From contig DBOA01000015.1 in assembly GCA_002299195.1 (NCBI GenBank), positions 1-16,709 on the forward strand: a stretch of DNA of 16,709 bases, given 5' to 3'. The notes below the pieces were generated by a model. It saw nothing but the letters and a program-made list of their open reading frames with translations, ran no database searches and was not told the DNA's origin. The position numbers were made by a program, and so were the translations under genes. This document shows, in pieces, positions 7,635-14,382 of this stretch (within the stretch, counting starts at the first letter, position 1; each line of letters opens with the position of its first letter). This DNA comes from Sphingomonadales bacterium UBA658 (GTDB lineage: Bacteria > Pseudomonadota > Alphaproteobacteria > Sphingomonadales > Sphingomonadaceae).

Positions 7635-7704
7635 ACCGTAGCCCTGAGCTTCGTCGAAGGGCGCCTGTCCGCTGGTCACCCTTCGACAGGCTCAGGGCTA
7701 CGGT
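7635..7704. repeat. Long inverted repeat between convergent S9 peptidase and helicase genes
   Basis: The arms 7635-7661 and 7679-7704 are near-perfect inverted copies of a unit containing CCCTGAGC and TCGAAGGG, differing by one small change near the middle, around a 17-base loop. Units like this (CCCTTCGACAGGCTCAGGG type) are dispersed repeats I recall from sphingomonads and some other proteobacteria. It starts 22 bases after the peptidase stop and ends 6 bases before the helicase stop codon. It could act as a two-way transcription barrier, although neither side has a clean T-run. Confidence 0.8.
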
Positions 7705-7710
7705 TTCGTT

Positions 7711-10209
7711 TCACGGCGTCATCGCAATACCGGCGAGGCTTTCGGCCTCCATCAGCAGCGCGTCATCAACCGACCCCTGCGCCACACTCTCGCGGCCAAT
7801 CATCACCAGCAACGGGACAGCGAGTGGGCTGACGCGTTCGAGGTCGACGTGCAACATCGTATCGGCGGCGCGGTCCAACAAATCACCAAGCCTACCCACG
7901 TCGGTCAACCGCGTGCGCGCATCGGCCCATGCCGCCTCCAGCAGCAGATGGTCGGGCTCATATTTGCGCAACACATCGTAAATAAGGTCAGTGGAAAAAG
8001 TGACCTGCTTGCCCGTCTTGCGCTTGCCGGGATGCTGTCGCTCGACAAGGCCGCTGATAACAGCAACCTCACGAAAGGCCCGCTTCAATAAATAGCTCGA
8101 TTCCACCCACTCGGTGAATTCATCGGCCAAAATGTCGGAGGAGAATAAAGGGACCGGATCGGTAATCGGCTTCAGGCTCCAGACCCCCAAGGCATAATCG
8201 CTGGCGACAAAGCCCATGGGCATCAGGCCGCGGCTTTCCATGCGGCGGGTGATCAGCATGCCGAGCGACTGGTGCGCGTTCCAGCCTTCAAAGGGATAGG
8301 TCACCATATAATGCCGTTTGTCGTGCGGGAATGTCTCGACCAGAAGCTGACCGGGCTTGGGCATCTGGCTGCGATAGGCCTGCATCTCCAGCCACTCGCG
8401 CACTTCGTCGGGAAAGCGCGCCCATCCTGTGCGATCGGTCAACATCTGCCGCACCCTGCCCGCAAGATGCGTGGTGAGCGGCAGGCGCGCGCCCATATAG
8501 CTTGGGATATTGGTCGCAGGCTTTGTGGCGGCGCGGACGATGAGGTCGAGGTCCTTGATGGATTCCACCTCAAGCGCCATGCCGGCAAAGGTGAACGTGT
8601 TGCCCGGGCTGAGCGTCGAGGCGAAGGATTCCTCAACCTTGCCCAACTTGCGGCCATTGCGGAAACGGATTTCGAGCATCGGCGCATCAACAATGATGCC
8701 CGCATTAAACCGGTGCTGCGCGGCAAATTGCGGGTGCGACAGCCGCCACCTGCCGTCGGGGTCTTTGACCAGTTTCTTGAACCGGTCATACGCCCTCAAC
8801 GCATAGCCACCCGTCGCGACAAAGGCGATGACGCGGGCAAAGGTCGCGGCATCCATCGCGGAATAAGGCAGGGCAGATTGCACCTCCGCCAACAACTGTT
8901 CCTCATCAAACGGACCCGCGCACGCAATGCCCATGACATGCTGCGCCAAGACGTCATAGCTTCCGGGACGGAAGGTCTCCCCATCGCGCACGCCCGCGGC
9001 CACCGCGTCATAGGCGGCCTGTGCCTCCAGATATTCAAAGCGGTTACCGGGGACAAGGATGGCCTTGGATGGCTCGTCCATCCGGTGATTGGACCGGCCA
9101 ATACGTTGCAGAAGCCGTGACGATCCCTTGGGCGCGCCCATTTGAATGACGCAATCGACATCGCCCCAGTCGACCCCCAGATCGAGCGAGGCCGTGCACA
9201 CCAATGCGCGCAGCTTGCCGTCGGCCATTGCGCCTTCGACCTTGCGCCGCGCCTCAACCGATAGCGAGCCGTGGTGAATGCCGATGGCATATTTTGGCTC
9301 ATTCGCGTCCCATAACTTCTGGAAGATGAACTCGGCGAGGAAGCGTGTGTTGCAGAATATCAGCGTGATTTTGTTGCGGCCAATTTCGTCGATCAGCTGC
9401 GGTATCGCATGATGCCCGCTGTGCCCCGCCCATGGCACGCTGCCTTCGGGGAGGAGGATGTTTAGGTCTGGCTCTGCCGCCGCCTCGCCTTCGACCAAGC
9501 GCACTTGGTTGATGTCACCATAAGGCGCGAGCCAGGCGCGATAGTCATCGGGATCGGCGACGGTGGCGGAGAGGGCAACGCGTTGCAGATCGGGCGCGAG
9601 AGTCTGGAGGCGCGCAAGCGAAAGGCTGAGCAGGTCGCCGCGCTTGCCAATGGCGAATGCGTGTACTTCATCGATGATGACGCGCTTGAGCGTCGAGAAC
9701 ATGTGCACGCTGTCTTCGTGGCTGAGCAGCAGCGACAATGATTCGGGCGTAGTCAGCAAAATATGCGGCGGCTTCAACCGCTGCCGCGCCTTGCGATCGG
9801 ACGGCGTATCGCCCGTACGTGCCTCGACGCGGATGGGTAGGCCCATTTCCTCGATTGGCATTAACAGATTGCGCCGGACATCGACCGCAAGCGCCTTGAG
9901 CGGGGAGATATAGAGCGTGTGCAGGCCGCTCGCCGGCGTCAATGTGTTTCCCAGCGCAGGCTGGGATCCAGCCTCCAATGCAGCTTTGCTTGATCTCGTC
10001 TGGGCCCCGGCCTGCGCCGGGGAACGCATGTCTTCAACTAATTCGGCCAATGTCGGCAAAAATCCAGCAAGCGTCTTGCCCGCACCCGTCGCGGCGACGA
10101 GCAACGCATGCCGCCCTTCGCCAGCGGCCTCCAGCATCTCCAACTGATGCCGCCGCGGCGTCCATTCGCGTGCGGCGAACCAGTCGAGGATGATGGAAGG
10201 TAATGTCAC
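7711..10209 (-). CDS. Ligase-associated DNA damage response DEXH-box helicase (Lhr family)
   Basis: An 832-residue superfamily 2 helicase of the Lhr type. Motifs appear in order: the N-terminal Q-like region PRRHQLEML, Walker A AATGAGKT (39-46), TLYISPLKALAVD (motif Ia), TTPESL, DEVH (180-183), LSATV, IFCNTR, and QRIGRSNHR (motif VI), followed by the long Lhr-type C-terminal region of winged-helix and extension domains. In ligase-associated sets this helicase works with PdeM. The start is GTG at 10209, 6 bases after the pgmG stop; the N-terminus matches the family. An unusual feature is a 27-residue insert (Arg62-Asn88) between Walker A and motif Ia, encoded by a palindromic repeat. The reading frame is intact, so the protein is probably functional, with the insert as a surface loop. 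Confidence 0.95.
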   Translation of the reverse strand: MTLPSIILDWFAAREWTPRRHQLEMLEAAGEGRHALLVAATGAGKTLAGFLPTLAELVEDMRSPAQAGAQTRSSKAALEAGSQPALGNTLTPASGLHTLYISPLKALAVDVRRNLLMPIEEMGLPIRVEARTGDTPSDRKARQRLKPPHILLTTPESLSLLLSHEDSVHMFSTLKRVIIDEVHAFAIGKRGDLLSLSLARLQTLAPDLQRVALSATVADPDDYRAWLAPYGDINQVRLVEGEAAAEPDLNILLPEGSVPWAGHSGHHAIPQLIDEIGRNKITLIFCNTRFLAEFIFQKLWDANEPKYAIGIHHGSLSVEARRKVEGAMADGKLRALVCTASLDLGVDWGDVDCVIQMGAPKGSSRLLQRIGRSNHRMDEPSKAILVPGNRFEYLEAQAAYDAVAAGVRDGETFRPGSYDVLAQHVMGIACAGPFDEEQLLAEVQSALPYSAMDAATFARVIAFVATGGYALRAYDRFKKLVKDPDGRWRLSHPQFAAQHRFNAGIIVDAPMLEIRFRNGRKLGKVEESFASTLSPGNTFTFAGMALEVESIKDLDLIVRAATKPATNIPSYMGARLPLTTHLAGRVRQMLTDRTGWARFPDEVREWLEMQAYRSQMPKPGQLLVETFPHDKRHYMVTYPFEGWNAHQSLGMLITRRMESRGLMPMGFVASDYALGVWSLKPITDPVPLFSSDILADEFTEWVESSYLLKRAFREVAVISGLVERQHPGKRKTGKQVTFSTDLIYDVLRKYEPDHLLLEAAWADARTRLTDVGRLGDLLDRAADTMLHVDLERVSPLAVPLLVMIGRESVAQGSVDDALLMEAESLAGIAMTP
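9946..10026. repeat. In-frame palindromic repeat inserted in the helicase gene
   Basis: An 81-base (27-codon) block whose two ends are inverted copies of the same unit. The left hairpin is CCCAGC-GCAG-GCTGGG (9950-9965), followed by ATCCA. The right hairpin is CCCCGGC-CTGC-GCCGGGG (about 10005-10022). The loops GCAG and CTGC are complementary, so the block can also fold as one long stem. It encodes an Ala/Ser/Gln/Gly-rich segment, SPAQAGAQTRSSKAALEAG and onward, that does not look like the Lhr family at this point. It resembles in principle the protein-inserted palindromic elements described in Rickettsia. Confidence 0.75.
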
Positions 10210-10215
10210 CAGAGC

Positions 10216-11601
10216 TTAATGCCCTGCTTGCTCTCCGCGTTCCAGTCCCGATGCCGCCAATTGCGCATCAATCTGCGTCATCAGTCGGTCGAGGCCCTCT
10301 TCGCTTGATGCTTCCGCGCGTGCGACCAATACATCCTGCGTGTTTGATGCACGCAACAACCACCAGCCATCGGGCGTGTTCACGCGCGCGCCGTCGGTGT
10401 TGTTGACGTCGGCGCCGTCTGTCGAAAGCCGCGCGAGAACTTCGTCGATCACCGCGAACTTACGCGCCTCATCGACCTGAAAACGCATTTCGGGGGTGTT
10501 GATCATGACGGGCATATCGCCGCGCAGTTCAGTGACGCTTTTGCTGAGCTTGGCCGACGCGGCCATTAAACGCACCGCCGCGTAAATCGCGTCATCAAAG
10601 CCATAATATTCATGCTTGAAGAAAATGTGGCCGCTCATTTCGCCCGCCAGTGGCGACCCTGTTTCCTTCATTTTGGATTTAATCAGGCTGTGGCCGGTTT
10701 TCCACATCAGCGGCTGCCCGCCAAGTTGCTCCACGCGGTCAAACAGTGCCTGCGATGCCTTCACATCGGCGATAATCGTAGCGCCCGGGACATCGCCCAG
10801 CACGTCTTCGGCGAAGATCTGAAGCAATTGGTCGCCCCAGATAACACGCCCCTCGCCATCAATCGCGCCAATGCGGTCGCCATCGCCGTCAAAAGCCACT
10901 CCGAAATCGAGCTGCTTTTCCGCGACAAGCTTTTGCAGATCGACCAGATTTACGGGGTCGGTGGGATCGGGATGATGATTGGGAAACTGGCCATCCACAT
11001 CCACAAACAAAAGATGGTGCTCACCGGGTAACATCTTAACCAGCTTTTCAATTGCCGGTCCCGCCGCCCCGTTGCCTGCGTCCCACCCGATGCGGAATGC
11101 CTTTTGCGGCGCCGCTTCGGCAACGCGGGCGACATATTGGTCAAGGATATCCAAATGCTCGGAAGTACCCTCACCGGCGGTCCAATCCCCTGCCGCCGCC
11201 ATGCTGCCCAGCTTTTGGATATCCGCGCCAAAAAACGGTTTCCCCATGAGGACCATTTTGAAGCCATTATAATTGGCTGGATTATGGCTGCCGGTTATTT
11301 CAATGCCGCCGTCTACGTCGTCGAGAACGGCTTCGGCATAATATAGCATGGGCGTTGGCCCCATGCCGATACGCACAACGTCCACACCGCTGTCGTTCAA
11401 TCCCTTCACCAGCGCTTCTTCGAGCATAGGTGAACTGAGGCGGCCGTCATAACCCACAGCAGCCTTTTTGCCGCCGGCCCGGACCAGGCACGTGCCAAAG
11501 CCACGACCGATGGCATAGGCATCATTCGCGCCAAGCGTTTCACCAATGATACCGCGAATATCATATTCACGCAGCGAAGTGGGGTGGAAATTATGGGTCA
11601 T
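10216..11601 (-). CDS. pgmG: Phosphoglucomutase/phosphomannomutase (PgmG type)
   Basis: A 461-residue alpha-D-phosphohexomutase that interconverts hexose 1- and 6-phosphates, supplying glucose 1-phosphate and mannose 1-phosphate for nucleotide sugars and exopolysaccharide. Visible elements are LREYDIRG at the N-terminus, the phosphoserine loop TGSHNPANYNG (Ser105), the metal-binding loop DGDGDR (238-243), the sugar-recognition loop GEMSGHIFF (about 322-330), and the phosphate-binding RASNTQD in the C-terminal domain. The four-domain length matches the family. The ATG at 11601 has a poor Shine-Dalgarno. It lies 51 bases after the J-domain gene and 6 bases before the helicase gene, so it probably forms part of a mipZ-J protein-pgmG-helicase transcript. 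It could also provide precursors to the product of the epimerase gene downstream at 14383. The symbol follows sphingomonad usage. Confidence 0.93.
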   Translation of the reverse strand: MTHNFHPTSLREYDIRGIIGETLGANDAYAIGRGFGTCLVRAGGKKAAVGYDGRLSSPMLEEALVKGLNDSGVDVVRIGMGPTPMLYYAEAVLDDVDGGIEITGSHNPANYNGFKMVLMGKPFFGADIQKLGSMAAAGDWTAGEGTSEHLDILDQYVARVAEAAPQKAFRIGWDAGNGAAGPAIEKLVKMLPGEHHLLFVDVDGQFPNHHPDPTDPVNLVDLQKLVAEKQLDFGVAFDGDGDRIGAIDGEGRVIWGDQLLQIFAEDVLGDVPGATIIADVKASQALFDRVEQLGGQPLMWKTGHSLIKSKMKETGSPLAGEMSGHIFFKHEYYGFDDAIYAAVRLMAASAKLSKSVTELRGDMPVMINTPEMRFQVDEARKFAVIDEVLARLSTDGADVNNTDGARVNTPDGWWLLRASNTQDVLVARAEASSEEGLDRLMTQIDAQLAASGLERGEQAGH

Positions 11602-11652
11602 GGGGTGCCTATTTTTGGGAGATATTTTTATAATTACAGCATAGTTTAGTAA

Positions 11653-12066
11653 TTACAGTCGTTTGTTGTTCAAGTCATCCAATAAAAGATCGCGGGCTTT
11701 GTTCAACGCGGCGGCTTGTGCATTGCTGCCGCCTGCATCAGGATGGTTTTGAGAAATCAAGACGCGATGCCGTTCGCGAATGCGGTCGGCAGTATCGAAA
11801 CGGGAAACGCCAAGCAGAACACGGGCCGCATCAAGCGCTGCCGCGTCATTGTCTTTCACGCCCTTCCTAAACAGCCGCCAGGTCATCCCGCGGTACCACG
11901 CCGCGGCAATTACAATTGCGCCGAGCCCGAGCAGTAGGCTCCCGCGCGCGGCCAAAAAGGCGCCGCCAATCCCAAGCAATATCGGCAGCAGCTGTTGCGA
12001 TTGCAGCTTTTTCTTCCACACCGCCCATACCAGCGCGGCGATAATCAGGAGCCCAAGAAAGGCCAT
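11653..12066 (-). CDS. Membrane-anchored J-domain protein
   Basis: A 137-residue protein with a hydrophobic N-terminal half (segments of about 2-17 and 26-57, likely two membrane passes) and a C-terminal J domain. The J domain shows ARVLLGV, a basic helix RERHRVLIS, the HPD motif (108-110) needed to stimulate DnaK ATPase, and the helix LNKARDLLLDDL. This arrangement resembles TIM14-like bacterial proteins with one membrane anchor and a terminal J domain, so it may recruit DnaK to the inner membrane. The start ATG at 12066 shares one base with the mipZ stop (TAATG), implying translational coupling; a longer upstream open frame (to 12393) overlaps mipZ and is not supported. Client proteins are unknown. 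Confidence 0.9.
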   Translation of the reverse strand: MAFLGLLIIAALVWAVWKKKLQSQQLLPILLGIGGAFLAARGSLLLGLGAIVIAAAWYRGMTWRLFRKGVKDNDAAALDAARVLLGVSRFDTADRIRERHRVLISQNHPDAGGSNAQAAALNKARDLLLDDLNNKRL

Positions 12067-12848
12067 TAAACGAGCATGGAACCCTGCAGATCGGGAAGCG
12101 CGAGGCCTGTCACAAGTTCGCGCAATTCCTGACGTGCCGCAATATGCGCAGTCGCCAACTGTCCCAAATGGCCCTTGTCGATCAGCGTCAGTCCCGACGG
12201 GAAAAGCTCGCGATAAATAACGCGTTCGTTCAAGCCCGGCACCGACCGGAAACCCACACGCTTCGACAATTCGGCAATGGCATTGGTCATGCGCTGCTGG
12301 TTGCGCGCCTCCATATTGTGCAGCCGGTTGCGCACCACGATCCAGTCGATCGTGACTCCGTCGGTCTTGGCCCGTTCCTTGCGCGCCTCCCAAATGAGCT
12401 CGGCATAGAAGCTCAATTTGCGCACTTTGAAATTTTCCGCATCGACTTGGCCGATGAGGTCAAAGTCTACAAAGCTGTCATTGATCGGGGTCACCAGCGT
12501 ATTTGCGCGTGTGGCGACGAGGCGGGCATATGTGTCATCGCGGCCGGGCGTGTCAAAGATCAGGAAATCATTCTCGGCGCCCAGGCGTTCGACTTGCCGG
12601 TCAAGTGTCGCCTGAGAATCATGCTCAAACACTTCAAACACGGGCATGGGCAGGCTGATGCGACGCCGCGCAATTGTGTCGCGCCGGTTCTCAAGATAGC
12701 GAAACAATGTCCGCTGGCGTGAATCAAGGTCAATACATGCCACCCGCGCACCGCGCGATGCCAGCGCAATGGCGACATGCACCGCCGTCGTCGACTTACC
12801 CGTTCCGCCCTTTTCATTAGCGAAAACAATGTGATGTGCCTTGGCCAT
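12066..12848 (-). CDS. mipZ: Division-plane positioning ATPase MipZ
   Basis: A 260-residue ParA/MinD-superfamily ATPase. In Caulobacter MipZ binds ParB-origin complexes and forms a polar gradient that blocks FtsZ polymerisation away from midcell. Here the deviant Walker A KGGTGKS (13-19, with signature Lys13), the switch region DLDSRQRT (40-47), and the Walker B-like LIFDTPG (Asp99) are clear. MipZ-specific stretches include NDSFVDFDLIG, DWIVVRNRL, and KRVGFR with VIYRELFPSGLTLID. The start ATG at 12848 aligns with family N-termini and has a GGGGG tract only 3 bases upstream; the frame is open to 12974 but the extra residues are not family-like. It is divergent from panC and coupled to the J-domain gene by TAATG. 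No parA or parB gene lies in the window. Confidence 0.93.
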   Translation of the reverse strand: MAKAHHIVFANEKGGTGKSTTAVHVAIALASRGARVACIDLDSRQRTLFRYLENRRDTIARRRISLPMPVFEVFEHDSQATLDRQVERLGAENDFLIFDTPGRDDTYARLVATRANTLVTPINDSFVDFDLIGQVDAENFKVRKLSFYAELIWEARKERAKTDGVTIDWIVVRNRLHNMEARNQQRMTNAIAELSKRVGFRSVPGLNERVIYRELFPSGLTLIDKGHLGQLATAHIAARQELRELVTGLALPDLQGSMLV

Positions 12849-12881
12849 ATTCCCCCAGATCTGTCCTAAATATCTTGCGCC

Positions 12882-12903
12882 CGACATTTGCCTTGAAATG
12901 TCG
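12882..12903. promoter_or_regulatory. Perfect inverted repeat in the mipZ/panC spacer (candidate operator)
   Basis: CGACATTT-N6-AAATGTCG is a perfect 8-base-arm palindrome with a 6-base spacer in the 112-base gap between divergent mipZ and panC. It begins 34 bases from the mipZ start. Its symmetry and AT-rich centre fit a dimeric repressor site; the regulator is unknown. The site is seen directly; its role is inference. Confidence 0.45.
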
Positions 12904-12912
12904 CCACGCCGT

Positions 12913-12926
12913 CCCGCATAGGCGGG
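12913..12926. repeat. Short GC hairpin CCCGC-ATAG-GCGGG upstream of panC
   Basis: A 5-base-arm GC-rich palindrome ends 34 bases before the panC start and just after the 12882-12903 palindrome. It resembles the core of small dispersed sphingomonad palindromes and may form a leader hairpin in panC mRNA. It has no T-tract, so it is not a terminator. Confidence 0.4.
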
Positions 12927-12960
12927 TTCACTTAAAGCCATTAAACAAGGCCGCCGACAC

Positions 12961-13800
12961 GTGCAAACCATCAATCAACTTGCTTCATTACGGCACAATG
13001 TTTCCCTCCTGCGAAAAGAGGGCGCGCGCATTGCGCTTGTCCCGACCATGGGGGCATTACATGACGGTCATATGGCACTGGTCGACAATGCGCGGCGCCA
13101 TGCCGACGCGGTCGTGGTGTCTATATTTGTGAACCCGACCCAATTCGGCCCAAATGAAGATCTCGACGCCTATCCACGCACCTTTGAACGCGATTCAGAA
13201 TTGTTGCGTGCGGCGGGTGTCGACATCTTGTGGTCGCCCACCGCGGCGACAGTCTATCCGCAGGGCTTTGCGACCAAAGTGCATGTCGATGGGCCAAGTC
13301 GCGGATATTGCGGCGGTTCACGCCCCGGGCATTTTGACGGTGTCGCGCTCGTTGTCGCAAAACTGTTCAATCAGGTTCAGCCCGATGTCGCGCTATTTGG
13401 TGAGAAGGATTTCCAGCAACTCGCGGTCATCCGCCAAATGGCCCGCGATCTCGACTTCGATCTCGAGATATTGGGTGTCCCGATCGTGCGTGACGCAGAC
13501 GGCCTCGCATTGTCCTCACGCAATGCCTATCTGACGCCCGAACAAAGGGTGGCGGCATTGGCTTTGCCAAGGGCGTTGGAAGACGCGGCGCGCGATATTC
13601 GTGCCGGCAAAGGTGTTACTGACACGCTTGCATCCGCGACTGCACACATATTGGCGGGCGGCTTTGATGCGGTGGACTATTTCGCGCTCGCCGACGCGGT
13701 GACACTTGAGGAACTACAAGCCGTTGACGGCCGAGAGGCGCGGTTGTTGGTGGCGGCCAAGATCGGCAAGACGCGCCTGCTGGATAACTGCCCGCTATAG
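12961..13800 (+). CDS. panC: Pantothenate synthetase
   Basis: A 279-residue cytoplasmic enzyme that condenses pantoate and beta-alanine using ATP to make pantothenate, the coenzyme A precursor. Nucleotidyltransferase features are PTMGALHDGH (28-37, with the HxGH-type motif), VSIFVNPTQFGPNEDLDAYPR, the pantoate-binding SRPGHFDGV, LFGEKDFQQL, and the KMSKS-like ALSSRNAYL. The length matches the family. The start is GTG at 12961, with AAGG at 12947-12950 about 10 bases upstream; no ATG fits the family N-terminus. It is divergent from mipZ. The panB and panD partners are not in the window. Confidence 0.96.
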   Translation: MQTINQLASLRHNVSLLRKEGARIALVPTMGALHDGHMALVDNARRHADAVVVSIFVNPTQFGPNEDLDAYPRTFERDSELLRAAGVDILWSPTAATVYPQGFATKVHVDGPSRGYCGGSRPGHFDGVALVVAKLFNQVQPDVALFGEKDFQQLAVIRQMARDLDFDLEILGVPIVRDADGLALSSRNAYLTPEQRVAALALPRALEDAARDIRAGKGVTDTLASATAHILAGGFDAVDYFALADAVTLEELQAVDGREARLLVAAKIGKTRLLDNCPL

Positions 13801-13846
13801 GCGCACACTTTACCTTCCAATCTGGACACGGTTTTCACGTTTTGCG

Positions 13847-13865
13847 TTAACCATTTGTTATCCAT
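13847..13865 (+). promoter_or_regulatory. CtrA-like binding site upstream of the Sel1-like gene
   Basis: TTAACCATTTGTTATCCAT matches the known alphaproteobacterial CtrA full site TTAA-N7-TTAA with one mismatch (second half TTAT). Both halves extend as TTAACCAT-like 8-mers 11 bases apart. It ends 45 bases before the start of the Sel1-like gene, a position compatible with promoter control. It is a pattern match only. Confidence 0.4.
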
Positions 13866-13910
13866 GTTTGGCGAGATTGATCTCACACAGTGGATGTGGG
13901 GACAGTAATC

Positions 13911-14210
13911 ATGGGTAACAGTTTCAAAAGCGCGAATTTCTTGATGGAAAGCCGGTTGGCCGATGCGGCGCGCGGCGATGCGGACGCATTATATGACTTG
14001 GGCATGGCCTATTCTAGCGGAAGCGGCGGGGTCGAAGTCGACCTGATTGAGGCGCACAAATGGTTCAATCTCGCGGCCCTGAATGGCAGCGAGGCGGCGA
14101 TAATGTGCCGCGCAGATATCTCGGACGAGATGACCGCACGCGAAATCGCAGAGGCACAGCGCCAGGCACGTGCATGGCTACAGGCAACGGATCAACGCCG
14201 CGCCGCCTGA
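13911..14210 (+). CDS. Small Sel1-like repeat protein
   Basis: A 99-residue soluble protein with one clear Sel1/TPR-like repeat: RGDADALYDLGMAYSSG followed by the typical second helix EAHKWFNLAALNGSEAA, and then MTAREIAEAQRQARAWL, a helical tail seen in related alphaproteobacterial proteins. Such repeats mediate protein-protein contacts; the partner and function are unknown. ATG at 13911 is chosen because GGGGA lies at 13898-13902 at a good distance; the frame can start earlier at 13890 but lacks an RBS. No signal peptide. A CtrA-like site lies upstream. The 172-base spacer after it (14211-14382) holds no recognised gene. Confidence 0.85.
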   Translation: MGNSFKSANFLMESRLADAARGDADALYDLGMAYSSGSGGVEVDLIEAHKWFNLAALNGSEAAIMCRADISDEMTAREIAEAQRQARAWLQATDQRRAA

Positions 14211-14382
14211 CTTGCGCGACCTACAAAAGCCATATTTCAAACTAATATTTTCTAAGCGACATCGTTGACATCACCAATGTTGCGTCGGCACCGTTCGGTG
14301 GTAAAGCGCTCGGCATCAGGCGAAAAGCTAAGTGCTTTTTACGCCCGCGCATTTGCGTTGATGCATAAGGACGTTTTTTGAC

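Noticed and set aside
8272..9120. 282-residue open frame on the plus strand inside the helicase gene
   Set aside because: It is antisense to the well-supported helicase, and its translation is rich in Arg, His and Gly with no family motif; a shadow of GC-rich codon use.
12932..12944. TTAA-N5-TTAA upstream of panC as a CtrA site
   Set aside because: The spacing is 5 rather than 7 bases, which does not fit the CtrA full site.
14265..14293. Perfect TTGACA as a -35 box for the epimerase gene
   Set aside because: The sequence at the proper distance (GCACCG) is not a -10 element, so a sigma-70 promoter is not supported.
14323..14340. AAAAGC-N5-GCTTTT hairpin as a terminator after the Sel1-like gene
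   Set aside because: The stem has only one or two G-C pairs and the T-run is part of the stem, so it would be too weak for an intrinsic terminator.
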